64,000 nucleotides of DNA. It comes from Chroogloeocystis siderophila 5.2 s.c.1. GTDB taxonomy: Bacteria; Cyanobacteriota; Cyanobacteriia; Cyanobacteriales; Chroococcidiopsidaceae. The DNA lies in NCBI RefSeq assembly GCF_001904655.1, contig NZ_MRCC01000003.1, positions 248,001-312,000 on the forward strand. Reading direction: 5' to 3'. Below are positions 35,539-43,478 of the stretch, piece by piece; the stretch's first letter is position 1, and every line of letters starts with the position of its first letter. The notes under the pieces are model-generated. The model made no database searches and had not been told where the DNA came from. It saw only the letters and a program-made list of their open reading frames with translations. A program made the position numbers and the translations under genes.

Positions 35539-36702
35539 ATGGGTCGAATTGGGGTACTATTACTCAATCTAGGTGGACCGGATCAACTAGAAGATGTCGG
35601 ACCGTTTCTGTTTAACTTGTTTTCTGACCCAGAAATCATTCGTCTTCCTTTTCCTTGGTTACAAAAACCCCTAGCTTGGTTTATTTCGACTCGACGGACG
35701 AAGCTGTCGCAAGAAAATTACCGCCAGATTGGAGGTGGTTCGCCGCTACGTCAAATTACCGAAGAACAAGCCGAAGCGCTGGAAAAACAGCTACGCACAA
35801 AAGGACACGAAGCAAAAGTGTATATTGGAATGCGTTATTGGCATCCATTTACAGAAGAGGCGATCGCCCGCATCAAACGCGACAACATCGAACGCTTAGT
35901 GATTCTACCTTTGTACCCGCAATTCTCGATTAGTACCAGTGGTTCCAGTTTCCGGTTACTGCAAAGACTGTGGCAAGAAGACCCAAAGCTTGAAAAAATT
36001 GAATACACTGTGATTCCTTCTTGGTATAAGCAGCCAAGCTATTTGCAAGCAATGGCGCAGTTAATCGCGCAAGAACTCGACAAGTTTCCTAACCCTGACG
36101 CAGTTCACGTCTTTTTCAGCGCGCATGGTGTACCAAAAAGCTACGTTGAAGAAGCAGGCGATCCGTATCAGCAGGAAATTGAGGAATGTACTGCACTCAT
36201 TATGCAGACGCTCGATCGACCTAATGCTCATACGCTAGCTTATCAAAGTCGTGTTGGTCCTGTAGAGTGGTTGCAACCTTATACAGAGGATGCACTCAAA
36301 GAACTTGGTGCGCAAGGTGTAGAAAATATCGCAGTGGTTCCAATTAGCTTTGTTTCTGAACACATCGAGACACTACAAGAAATCGATATTGAGTACCGCG
36401 AAGTTGCCGAAGAAGCAGGAATTCACCACTTTTGCCGTGTTCCCGCGCTGAATACTCACCCAGTCTTTATTCAAGCGATGGTTGACTTGGTAGAAGAAGC
36501 GGTGAAGAACCCCAGCCTGAAGCTGTCGCAAGTAACTCAGATGAAGAAAAAAGTCAGAATGTACCCACAGGAACGTTGGGAGTGGGGTATGACGACAACA
36601 GCCGAAGTCTGGAACGGGCGTTTAGCGATGTTAGGCTTTTTAGCGTTGGTGATTGAGTTAATTACAGGACGCGGGTTACTACACTTTGTCGGAATTCTAT
36701 GA
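35539..36702 (+). CDS. hemH: Ferrochelatase with C-terminal chlorophyll-binding-type (CAB) segment
   Basis: A 387-residue enzyme that inserts Fe2+ into protoporphyrin IX. Features: [16 protein letters not shown] at the N-terminus, [36 protein letters not shown] with the catalytic His, and [20 protein letters not shown]. The last 40 residues ([24 protein letters not shown]) form a transmembrane helix with the ENGRLAM-like light-harvesting motif found only in oxygenic phototrophs. This tail is thought to link haem supply to chlorophyll status and supports dimerisation. The 3' end overlaps the converging NmrA-type remnant by 6 bp. Confidence 0.96.
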   Translation: MGRIGVLLLNLGGPDQLEDVGPFLFNLFSDPEIIRLPFPWLQKPLAWFISTRRTKLSQENYRQIGGGSPLRQITEEQAEALEKQLRTKGHEAKVYIGMRYWHPFTEEAIARIKRDNIERLVILPLYPQFSISTSGSSFRLLQRLWQEDPKLEKIEYTVIPSWYKQPSYLQAMAQLIAQELDKFPNPDAVHVFFSAHGVPKSYVEEAGDPYQQEIEECTALIMQTLDRPNAHTLAYQSRVGPVEWLQPYTEDALKELGAQGVENIAVVPISFVSEHIETLQEIDIEYREVAEEAGIHHFCRVPALNTHPVFIQAMVDLVEEAVKNPSLKLSQVTQMKKKVRMYPQERWEWGMTTTAEVWNGRLAMLGFLALVIELITGRGLLHFVGIL

Positions 36703-36867
36703 GACTTTGTGTTGTATTACCAACATTCTCGATAATCTGTGATAGACTGCAATATTTTTTAAGTTCCGTACCGCAGCTTTAATGTGATATCCTTCATCGT
36801 AGAACAAGCGCACAACTTCACGACCGACAGTACCCGTTGCGCCTGTGGCTAAAATTTGACGACTCAT
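36697..36867 (-). pseudogene. Truncated NmrA/SDR-type NAD(P)-binding fragment
   Basis: A 56-codon frame starts at ATG 36867 with a typical Rossmann start, QILATGATGTVGREVVRLFYDEGY and KAAVRN, as in NmrA-like atypical short-chain dehydrogenases of about 290 residues. After about residue 38 the similarity ends and the frame stops inside the 3' end of hemH. Its ATG overlaps the stop of the DUF4126 gene as ATGA, so it was once the second gene of that operon. The fragment has no active site and should be non-functional as an enzyme. Confidence 0.7.
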
Positions 36868-37397
36868 TGTTGTTTGTACCAGCGGTGTAGACTTCTCATA
36901 CTACGCACTGCTATCAATAACAATATAAGAGCCACTAAGCCTCCCACTTGAGGTGCATTCACTGCTAAGAAGACGAGGAGAATACACAAAGCATCTTGCA
37001 CAAAAGCAACCCAAAAAGGAAAACCGCGTAGGCGATAAAACCAACCAGCTTGTACAAGTTGTAGAACAAAGGCGAGTAACGCGCCAACAACACCGAGTAA
37101 CCAACTGGGAAGCGTCGTACCAACTGTTACACTCATACCTAAGATTGCACCAGCAATCGGACTCAATACGAGTTGAACTAATTGTAAAAGCCGCTGACTT
37201 AACCGTTGTTTACTACCGACTAGTTCCAATAAGGAACCACTAATTAATAAACTCGCAATCGCAACGGAAGGAATATAAGCGAGTAGTGGTAAGCCTAGGG
37301 AAAAATCATCATGCAAGATAGCCACAATAAATAAGGGTACGGCAATACGCATACTAGCTGCCGCCGCCGCAGATAGTGCGGCTAAAAGTTCGAGCAT
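36864..37397 (-). CDS. DUF4126-family membrane protein
   Basis: A 177-residue protein with four to five hydrophobic segments and small-residue-rich loops, typical of DUF4126: LLAALSAAAAASMRIAVPLF at the N-terminus, LLAYIPSVAIASLLISGSLLELV, and LSPIAGAILGMSV with a following glycine-rich LGVVGALLAFVLQ. Function unknown; members are common in bacteria next to short-chain dehydrogenase-like genes, and indeed a remnant of one overlaps the stop codon here. Upstream lies a heptamer-repeat tract. Confidence 0.78.
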   Translation of the reverse strand: MLELLAALSAAAAASMRIAVPLFIVAILHDDFSLGLPLLAYIPSVAIASLLISGSLLELVGSKQRLSQRLLQLVQLVLSPIAGAILGMSVTVGTTLPSWLLGVVGALLAFVLQLVQAGWFYRLRGFPFWVAFVQDALCILLVFLAVNAPQVGGLVALILLLIAVRSMRSLHRWYKQQ

Positions 37398-37413
37398 GAG
37401 GATAAACGCAAGT

Positions 37414-37448
37414 GGTAATTGGTAACTGGTAACTGGTAATTGGTCATT
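37414..37448. repeat. Five tandem heptamers (GGTAATT/GGTAACT)
   Basis: Five in-phase 7-mers: GGTAATT, GGTAACT, GGTAACT, GGTAATT, GGTCATT. Short versions of the same heptamer type occur at 28534-28547 and 43053-43073, and degenerate ones at about 11440-11470, 19528-19590 and 28588-28625, always between genes. These are cyanobacterial short tandemly repeated repetitive sequences. Confidence 0.75.
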
Positions 37449-37528
37449 AAATAGCGATTAGCTTTTGTTTAATTGCTAAATGCTTTCCCATTGCCCATTA
37501 CCTATGACCTATAATCATGCCCGCTGGC

Positions 37529-38824
37529 TTAAATATCAAGTCGTTGATAAATTTGCTCTAGGTGTTTCAAATGTTGCTGAGGATCGAAACACATTTCGAT
37601 TTCTTCTGGGGATAGCAACTGAGTTACCCGCACATCATTGACAATTAAGTTATGAAAGTCGCCTTGCGGTTGATTCCAGGCTTGATGCGCGCACGATTGG
37701 ACAATAGCATAAGCTTCTTCGCGACTCATACCCTTGTCTACAAGTGCGAGTAGAACTTTTTGGCTGAAAATGACTCCGCCATAGCAATTCATATTCCGTT
37801 CCATGTTTTGCGGATAGACGAGGAGGTTTTGTACTAAGTCAGTAATTTCCTTAAGCATAAAATGCGTCAAAATGCAAGCATCTGGCAAAATCACTCGTTC
37901 TACCGAGCTATGCGAAATATCGCGTTCGTGCCATAGTGCGACATTTTCTACTGCTGCGACAGCGTGAGAGCGAATTATTCGTGCCATTCCGGTTAAACGT
38001 TCAGAACGAATTGGATTGCGCTTGTGGGGCATTGCAGAAGAGCCTTTTTGCCCTTTAGCGAAGAATTCTTCGACTTCTAAGACGTCTGTGCGCTGGAGGT
38101 TGCGAATTTCTACGGCAAAGCGTTCGATTGACGCGGCTAGTAGGGCTAATTGTTGAACATAATCAGCGTGAATATCGCGAGAAATCACTTGTGTTGATGC
38201 GGTGTCGGGTTTTAAGCCGAGTTTTTCACAGGCGATCGCTTCTACTTGTGGGTCAATATTAGCGTATGTGCCGACAGCACCCGAAATTTTTCCTACCGCA
38301 ATATCTTGGCGTAACCGCGTCAGGCGTTGTTGATGACGGATAACTTCGGCAAGCCAGCCTGCGAGTTTAAATCCGAAAGTTATCGGTTCGGCGTGAATGC
38401 CGTGCGATCGCCCTACCATCACGGTATAACGATGTTTTTGCGCCTGGGTACGAATCGCGCCGATTAAATCTTGCACGCGCTGCAAAATCACCTCAAGACT
38501 CGCAACAAGTTGAAGTGCTAAAGCTGTATCTAAAACATCCGAACTTGTTAACCCTAGATGAATATAACGCCCCGCATCACCTACATACTCGTTGACATTT
38601 GTCAAGAAAGCAATCACATCGTGGCGGACTTCCGCTTCAATTTCGAAAACGCGCTGCGGGTCAAAATTTGCCTTGGCTTTAATTTCTGCTACTGCATCGG
38701 TTGGGATATAACCAAGTTCCGCTTGTGCTTCACAAACAGCAATTTCTACCTGTAACCAAGTCTCTAACTTATATGTTTCCGTCCACAATTTGCCCATTTC
38801 GGGCAGAGTATAACGCTCGATCAC
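37529..38824 (-). CDS. purB: Adenylosuccinate lyase
   Basis: A 431-residue fumarase/aspartase-superfamily lyase that releases fumarate from SAICAR and from adenylosuccinate in purine synthesis. The superfamily signature GSSAMPHKRNPIRSE is intact in the mobile active-site loop; GRSHGIHAEPITFG holds the general-acid His region and HLGLTSSDVLDTALAL the first conserved region. Start at MIERYTLPEMGKLWTE is standard. It stands alone; the 5' region (38825-38938) and 3' region have no distinctive regulatory motif. Confidence 0.96.
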   Translation of the reverse strand: MIERYTLPEMGKLWTETYKLETWLQVEIAVCEAQAELGYIPTDAVAEIKAKANFDPQRVFEIEAEVRHDVIAFLTNVNEYVGDAGRYIHLGLTSSDVLDTALALQLVASLEVILQRVQDLIGAIRTQAQKHRYTVMVGRSHGIHAEPITFGFKLAGWLAEVIRHQQRLTRLRQDIAVGKISGAVGTYANIDPQVEAIACEKLGLKPDTASTQVISRDIHADYVQQLALLAASIERFAVEIRNLQRTDVLEVEEFFAKGQKGSSAMPHKRNPIRSERLTGMARIIRSHAVAAVENVALWHERDISHSSVERVILPDACILTHFMLKEITDLVQNLLVYPQNMERNMNCYGGVIFSQKVLLALVDKGMSREEAYAIVQSCAHQAWNQPQGDFHNLIVNDVRVTQLLSPEEIEMCFDPQQHLKHLEQIYQRLDI

Positions 38825-38938
38825 GCGTCCGCCACAATGAATACAACCGTCATATTTTACCGTTTAAATTGCAAACCTTGTCGGCTCATGTCGATTTGTC
38901 TAATACTGAGGTGCGATCGCTTTGATATGTCTTAATAG

Positions 38939-39493
38939 TCAAACAAGATCAGCTTCAGTAAAAATTTGTTGTGGTGTTAGCAGTAAATCTGGGAGTAGTG
39001 AAGTAATAATTAAGTCGTCATGAGTATATTTTTGCTGCGAATCATTAGGGGAATAAACCGTGATACTTTGCGTTTCAGGCTCTACAATCCAAACTTGGGC
39101 AACTCCAGCATTAATATAATCTTTAGCTTTCTCCTCCAACTGTTTAATACTTTGATTAGGAGAGATTATTTCGATAATGAGTTCAGGAGGAATGGGACAA
39201 GCTTCATTGCACTTCCAACTCGCGGGTAAGCGTTCGTAAGAAATATAAGCTACATCAGGAACGGGAACCCAATCTTTACCGTGAAGTTGTAAGATAACTG
39301 CCCATTCAGAACCAACTCTACCTTTACCTTTACACCAATTCCGTAACAGAATGATTAAAGCTGTTTGTAGAGCAGAATGAAAGTATTTTGGTGACACTTT
39401 AGGGACTGCTTGACCATCGATCAACTCATAGGTGACATCTCCTTCAGGTAGAGATAAAAATTCTGCTAATGTAAGTGTGTCTGTTTGGGTCAT
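38939..39493 (-). CDS. Uma2/DUF820-family nuclease-fold protein
   Basis: A 184-residue protein of the Uma2 (DUF820) family, very abundant in cyanobacteria and with a PD-(D/E)XK-like fold. Core motifs: FLSLPEGDVTYELIDGQAVPK at the start, VPVPDVAYIS, PPELIIEIISPNQSIKQLEEKAKDYINAGVAQVWIVEP, with Asp, Glu and Lys in the expected active-site order. It may be a mobile-element-linked endonuclease, but its role is undetermined. I chose the ATG at 39493 (MTQTDTLTLAEF) over 39529, which adds an unconserved Arg/Ser-rich stretch. Confidence 0.85.
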   Translation of the reverse strand: MTQTDTLTLAEFLSLPEGDVTYELIDGQAVPKVSPKYFHSALQTALIILLRNWCKGKGRVGSEWAVILQLHGKDWVPVPDVAYISYERLPASWKCNEACPIPPELIIEIISPNQSIKQLEEKAKDYINAGVAQVWIVEPETQSITVYSPNDSQQKYTHDDLIITSLLPDLLLTPQQIFTEADLV

Positions 39494-39527
39494 ACTCGAC
39501 CTCAATGTGCTACTACGTTTAGCATAC

Positions 39528-39551
39528 AAAAAAGCCTCCGATGAAGGAGGC
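39528..39551 (-). terminator. Terminator downstream of the repeat-built membrane protein gene
   Basis: On the minus strand GCCTCC, a six-base loop (TTCATC) and GGAGGC are followed by TTTTTTG. It lies 38 bp after the stop of the 39589-42705 gene and before the Uma2 gene. Confidence 0.8.
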
Positions 39552-39588
39552 AGTGTTTTCGCAGTTAAACTTTTAAATGTTTGAGAGT

Positions 39589-42500
39589 TTAGCCAATTAA
39601 ACCTCGGATACCGACAACCGCGATCGCACCAGCAATTGCAGATGCAGCTAACGAAGTCGCAGCGGCGCTAAATAACCACCAAGCAGCACTTGCAGCCGCT
39701 TTCTTTGTCGCTTCGGCTTGTTTTTGCGCTTGCTCTTTCACTAAAGCTAAACGACGTTGAACTTCTTCTTGAACCGCTTGTGCTCTTTGAATTACGCTGT
39801 TGCGGGCTTCTTCAACTTGATCGATAATGCGATTTGCATCCGCTTCTGAAATATCCTCGCGGGAACTTAATACAGCAACTAAGGTTTCGCGGTCAAATTG
39901 ACTTAGGCGATTTTGTAGTGCTTCAAATCCTGCTTGAGGATCGTCAAACACTTTTTGGAAGTCGGCTTTGATACCTTCGTAGTTTAGTTCAGGGCGTTCT
40001 AGCGAATTGAGGTAGTCGCGAACTTTACCAAGTACGCCATCAATCGTAGATTGCACTGTTTGCTGGACTTTTTGCACTTGCTCGACAAGTTGATTGCGAA
40101 CAGAGTCTATTTGATCTACGATTCGGTTTGCTTCTTCTTCGGAAATGTCTTCGCGTTGAGCCAACAAAGCAACGAGTGTTTCTCGGTCGAATTGCTGTAG
40201 GCGATCGCCAATATTTCCTAAACCTGCACGCGGATCGTTGAGCAATACTTGTAAATCGCGTTTGATTCCTTCAGGATTAAGTTCTTCTTTGTTGGTATTT
40301 TTGAGGTAGCTTTCTAAACTCGCCCCAAAATCTTGCGCTTGCTTTTGCGCGCGGGTTGCCAAACGACGCGGTGCTTTGACAATATTACTGATACTTGCTT
40401 GGACCTGATCAATTGCTTGATTAACTTGTTCTTCGCTCAAGTCTTCGCGTTGACTGAGTAATTTAACCAACGTTTCCCGATCGACTTGTGCTAGGCGATC
40501 GCGTAACGCTAAAGCGCCTTCGCGTGGATCGTCGAGTAATTTTGTTAAATCACGCTGGATACCTTCAGGGTCAAGTTCTTCCAAATTGGTATTGCGTAGA
40601 TATTCAGCAATTTTCGCGGTTGTTTGCTCGTACTGTTCTTTTGCTTTATCTGCTGCTTTTTGCGGTGCTTGTAGTATGCTCTTGCGTACAGAATCAACTT
40701 GCTCGATTGTTTGATTAATTTGCTCTTCGCTTAAGTCGCCGCGTTGCGACAGCAATTGTACAAGTGTATCGCGGTCAAATTGTGACAGCCTTGCTCTTAA
40801 AGCACTTAATCCTGCTTGCGGGTCTTCAACAAGTTTTTGGAAATCGCGTTTAATTCCTTCAGGATTTAATTCTTCCTTGTTTGTATTGCGCAGATAATCT
40901 TCAACTTTTTGCCGTACTTCATCAGCTTTAGCCTGCGCCTGTTCTTGGACTTCTTTGGCGCTGTTGAGAACTGAGTCACGAGTACTTTCGAGTTGACCTA
41001 CAAGATTATTTGCTTCTTCCTCGCTGATATCGTCGCGTTGTTTGAGCAGTTGTACCAAGGTATCGCGGTCAAATTGTGATAGGCGATCACTCAAAGCTTC
41101 AAACCCAGCTTCAGGATCTTCTAACAATGTTTTGAACTCTTTCTCAATTCCTTCAGGGTTGAGTTCTTCTTTCCCTGTGGAACGTAAGTAATTTTCTACG
41201 CGCGATCGCAGATCTTGTGATTGTTCTTGTGACTCGGATTGCTGTACTATACTGAGGACTTCTTGACGAATACTTTCTATTTGCTCAGCAATATCATTAA
41301 TTTGAGATTCGAGCAAATCTCCGCGTTGTTGTAGCTTTTGTACAACATAATCGCGGTCAATTTGTTCTAACTCGCGGCGTACTTTTCCTGGTGCAGCTTC
41401 TGGATCGTAAATAATATCTTTGAATTCTTGTTTAATTGTTTCGCGGTTTAGATGCCAAGCATAAGAATTCAATAGGTAGTTGTCCAAATCATTACGAATT
41501 GCACTAAATGCTGCTTGCGGTTTCTCTGCAACTTGAGTACCAACTTCTTTAGCTTTCTCGGTTGTTTGACCAATAACTTTTTGTAATTGCGCTGAAATTT
41601 TTTCGATATCTAAATCTGAAAGATCGGTGCGCGTTAGCAGTGCGCCGACTAAGGCTTCTACACCAAGCTGCATGGTTCTACCCATGACACCGCTTTGTTC
41701 TTTTTGCGGTTGCTCAGATTTCTGGTCTGAACCGACAAGTTGTTGTAGCGTATTACCTAGGTCGCTCGAACGTAGTTGTTCTGCTGTCGCGTTTTGCAAG
41801 AATTTGAGCAGTTGAGCTTGAGGATTAGCCCCTTGCTGACCTACAGTGTTTTTCCAAACACCTTCTAGTTGATCGGCGATCGCATTGACGTCTTGTTTTG
41901 ATAAGTCTGTGCGACTACTTACTAAGTCTACAAAGGTTTGACGGTCAATGTTTTTGAGTAAATCACTGTCAGCGATTGATTGTAAATCTGATTCTTGCAG
42001 AATCTTCTGAAATTGCTTGCCAATTTCTTTGACATCCAACTGCGGTAATTGCAAATTAGCTAAAGAACTTTGCAATGTGTTTTGAATCGCACTAGGGTCA
42101 AATCCCGAAGTTAATTCTCGACGGACTGCGGCTGTAATTTCTTCAGCAGTCGATACTGCTTGGTTTTTAGCAGCATTAGCACCAATAGCAGTTGCGGCAG
42201 TTCCCATAATTCCTTGCAAACCGGAAGTCGCCGTACTCACGACTGAACCGATCAAAGAACCAACTGCTGTAGAACCAAGCCAAACGAGCAACGAGAAGAA
42301 AGTTGCCCAGATCACTACGCCAATAATTGCGCCGAGTGCAGAACTTTCAACTAGGCTCAACTTAACTGCAAGGAAACAGGCGACAAATAGCGCGACAGTG
42401 ACTGTAACTAAAGTCCAAAGTCCTACTGCACCTCCTATTTTACGCATCCCGCCTGAGTCTGATTCGTCTGAGTCTGTACCTCCTCCCAAAGAAGAAATTC

Positions 42501-42705
42501 CAAACGCTACAGAAAAGTTTGTGAGTAGTAGTTGAAATGCAAATGCCATAACGACACCTGCTACTAACGCAACCAAGAATTGGGGACCAGAAAACATTAC
42601 CGATGCTTCTTCTGGAGTTAGTATTTCTTCGGTTACTCTCGGTATCTGTGCTATTCCTAATGTAGTAATTTCCCTTCCAATTGCGATCGCTGCACTTTGA
42701 AGCAT
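39589..42705 (-). CDS. Large membrane protein built of about 95-residue helical repeats, unknown function
   Basis: A 1038-residue protein. The N-terminus (about residues 35-160) has three to four transmembrane helices with glycine/alanine-rich spans, and the last 35 residues form another (TSLAASAIAGAIAVVGIRGLIG). Between them are six clear repeats of about 95-103 residues, each reading YLRNTNKEELNPEGI, then a DPQAGF.ALRDRL.QFDRETLV.LL unit, then RE DISEEEANRIIDQV (with variation), plus two earlier partial copies. Lys/Glu/Gln-rich heptad-like linkers (EQAQAKADEVRQKVEDYL) join them. The ATG at 42705 is preferred because GAGG precedes it. No enzyme motif is seen; a scaffold or LEA-like stabiliser is conceivable. 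A terminator follows the gene. Confidence 0.85.
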   Translation of the reverse strand: MLQSAAIAIGREITTLGIAQIPRVTEEILTPEEASVMFSGPQFLVALVAGVVMAFAFQLLLTNFSVAFGISSLGGGTDSDESDSGGMRKIGGAVGLWTLVTVTVALFVACFLAVKLSLVESSALGAIIGVVIWATFFSLLVWLGSTAVGSLIGSVVSTATSGLQGIMGTAATAIGANAAKNQAVSTAEEITAAVRRELTSGFDPSAIQNTLQSSLANLQLPQLDVKEIGKQFQKILQESDLQSIADSDLLKNIDRQTFVDLVSSRTDLSKQDVNAIADQLEGVWKNTVGQQGANPQAQLLKFLQNATAEQLRSSDLGNTLQQLVGSDQKSEQPQKEQSGVMGRTMQLGVEALVGALLTRTDLSDLDIEKISAQLQKVIGQTTEKAKEVGTQVAEKPQAAFSAIRNDLDNYLLNSYAWHLNRETIKQEFKDIIYDPEAAPGKVRRELEQIDRDYVVQKLQQRGDLLESQINDIAEQIESIRQEVLSIVQQSESQEQSQDLRSRVENYLRSTGKEELNPEGIEKEFKTLLEDPEAGFEALSDRLSQFDRDTLVQLLKQRDDISEEEANNLVGQLESTRDSVLNSAKEVQEQAQAKADEVRQKVEDYLRNTNKEELNPEGIKRDFQKLVEDPQAGLSALRARLSQFDRDTLVQLLSQRGDLSEEQINQTIEQVDSVRKSILQAPQKAADKAKEQYEQTTAKIAEYLRNTNLEELDPEGIQRDLTKLLDDPREGALALRDRLAQVDRETLVKLLSQREDLSEEQVNQAIDQVQASISNIVKAPRRLATRAQKQAQDFGASLESYLKNTNKEELNPEGIKRDLQVLLNDPRAGLGNIGDRLQQFDRETLVALLAQREDISEEEANRIVDQIDSVRNQLVEQVQKVQQTVQSTIDGVLGKVRDYLNSLERPELNYEGIKADFQKVFDDPQAGFEALQNRLSQFDRETLVAVLSSREDISEADANRIIDQVEEARNSVIQRAQAVQEEVQRRLALVKEQAQKQAEATKKAAASAAWWLFSAAATSLAASAIAGAIAVVGIRGLIG

Positions 42706-43478
42706 AGTATTTACCTCATCAAAAGTTTGACGCACCCACTGCTAGATATTGCGTCTTTAGCATAGTATGAGTATGCAGATTTATAGATTGTCAAAATTGA
42801 GTAATTAAATCATCTCTCTGAAGTTTGACAATATAAAGTTGTGTCTACAGACTTAGATAGAATGGCAGAGCGCAAGTTTATTAGTAAATCATTTAACTTA
42901 AGATATTTCGTCAAAGCTCCAAGCTTTTTTGACGAATATCTTCTTAAGTGAAGCTTGTAAGAAAACTAACTATTAAGTGCATGTTTATTATTTTAATTAT
43001 TTAGAAAGTTTTGTTATCTAAGTAAGTTGGTGAAAATAAATGTACTTGAATTGGTCATTGGTAACTGGTGATTCAATAGCTATTAGCCGTTTTCCTCTTA
43101 CTAAATGCTAATTGCTATGCCCTAAAAGCTTTTCGATTACCGAACTCAACAATTGTAATACTTTAATTATGTTTACCTACTTGGTTAATAATATGACTGT
43201 AATTTTAAATTTTAATTAACTCTAAGTAAAATCAAGATATATTATTGCAATGGTCAATCGCAATACCATTGTCTTGTAAAGTTGGCTTGAAGCAGAAAAC
43301 CTCCGCAGGCAACTTTTCGCTAGATAGTTCTTTACTGCTGTTTTAACCTCCGCAGAGGTCGCGCGATCGCGTCTTTTGCCGTACTGCGTTCTAGTTCAAT
43401 CGAGCGAATAGTGATTTACTAAACACTTATGGTTGATTTGCTAGTTGTTTTTACTGATTTACAAGCGTCGGTACGTAC
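42706..43478. other. 773-bp intergenic region with several hairpins
   Basis: Contains a long hairpin (42896-42949), heptamer repeats (43053-43073), a CAATGGT-N10-ACCATTG inverted repeat (about 43249-43272) and two CCTCCGCAG pieces (43300-43320, 43349-43362). A HIP1-rich GCGCGATCGCG lies near 43362. No supportable coding frame. No T-box-like leader belongs to thrS, whose start is at the other end of that gene. Confidence 0.6.
42896..42949. repeat. Long near-perfect hairpin with a 3-base loop
   Basis: The left arm 42896-42918 (ACTTAAGATATTTCGTCAAAGCT's first part) pairs with the right arm 42922-42949 over about 22 base pairs, with two three-base bulges and one single-base bulge and a CCA loop. 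It lies about 190 bp upstream of the repeat-protein gene start. It may be a terminator, a miniature mobile repeat or a structured RNA; there is no gene immediately upstream on the plus strand. Confidence 0.6.
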
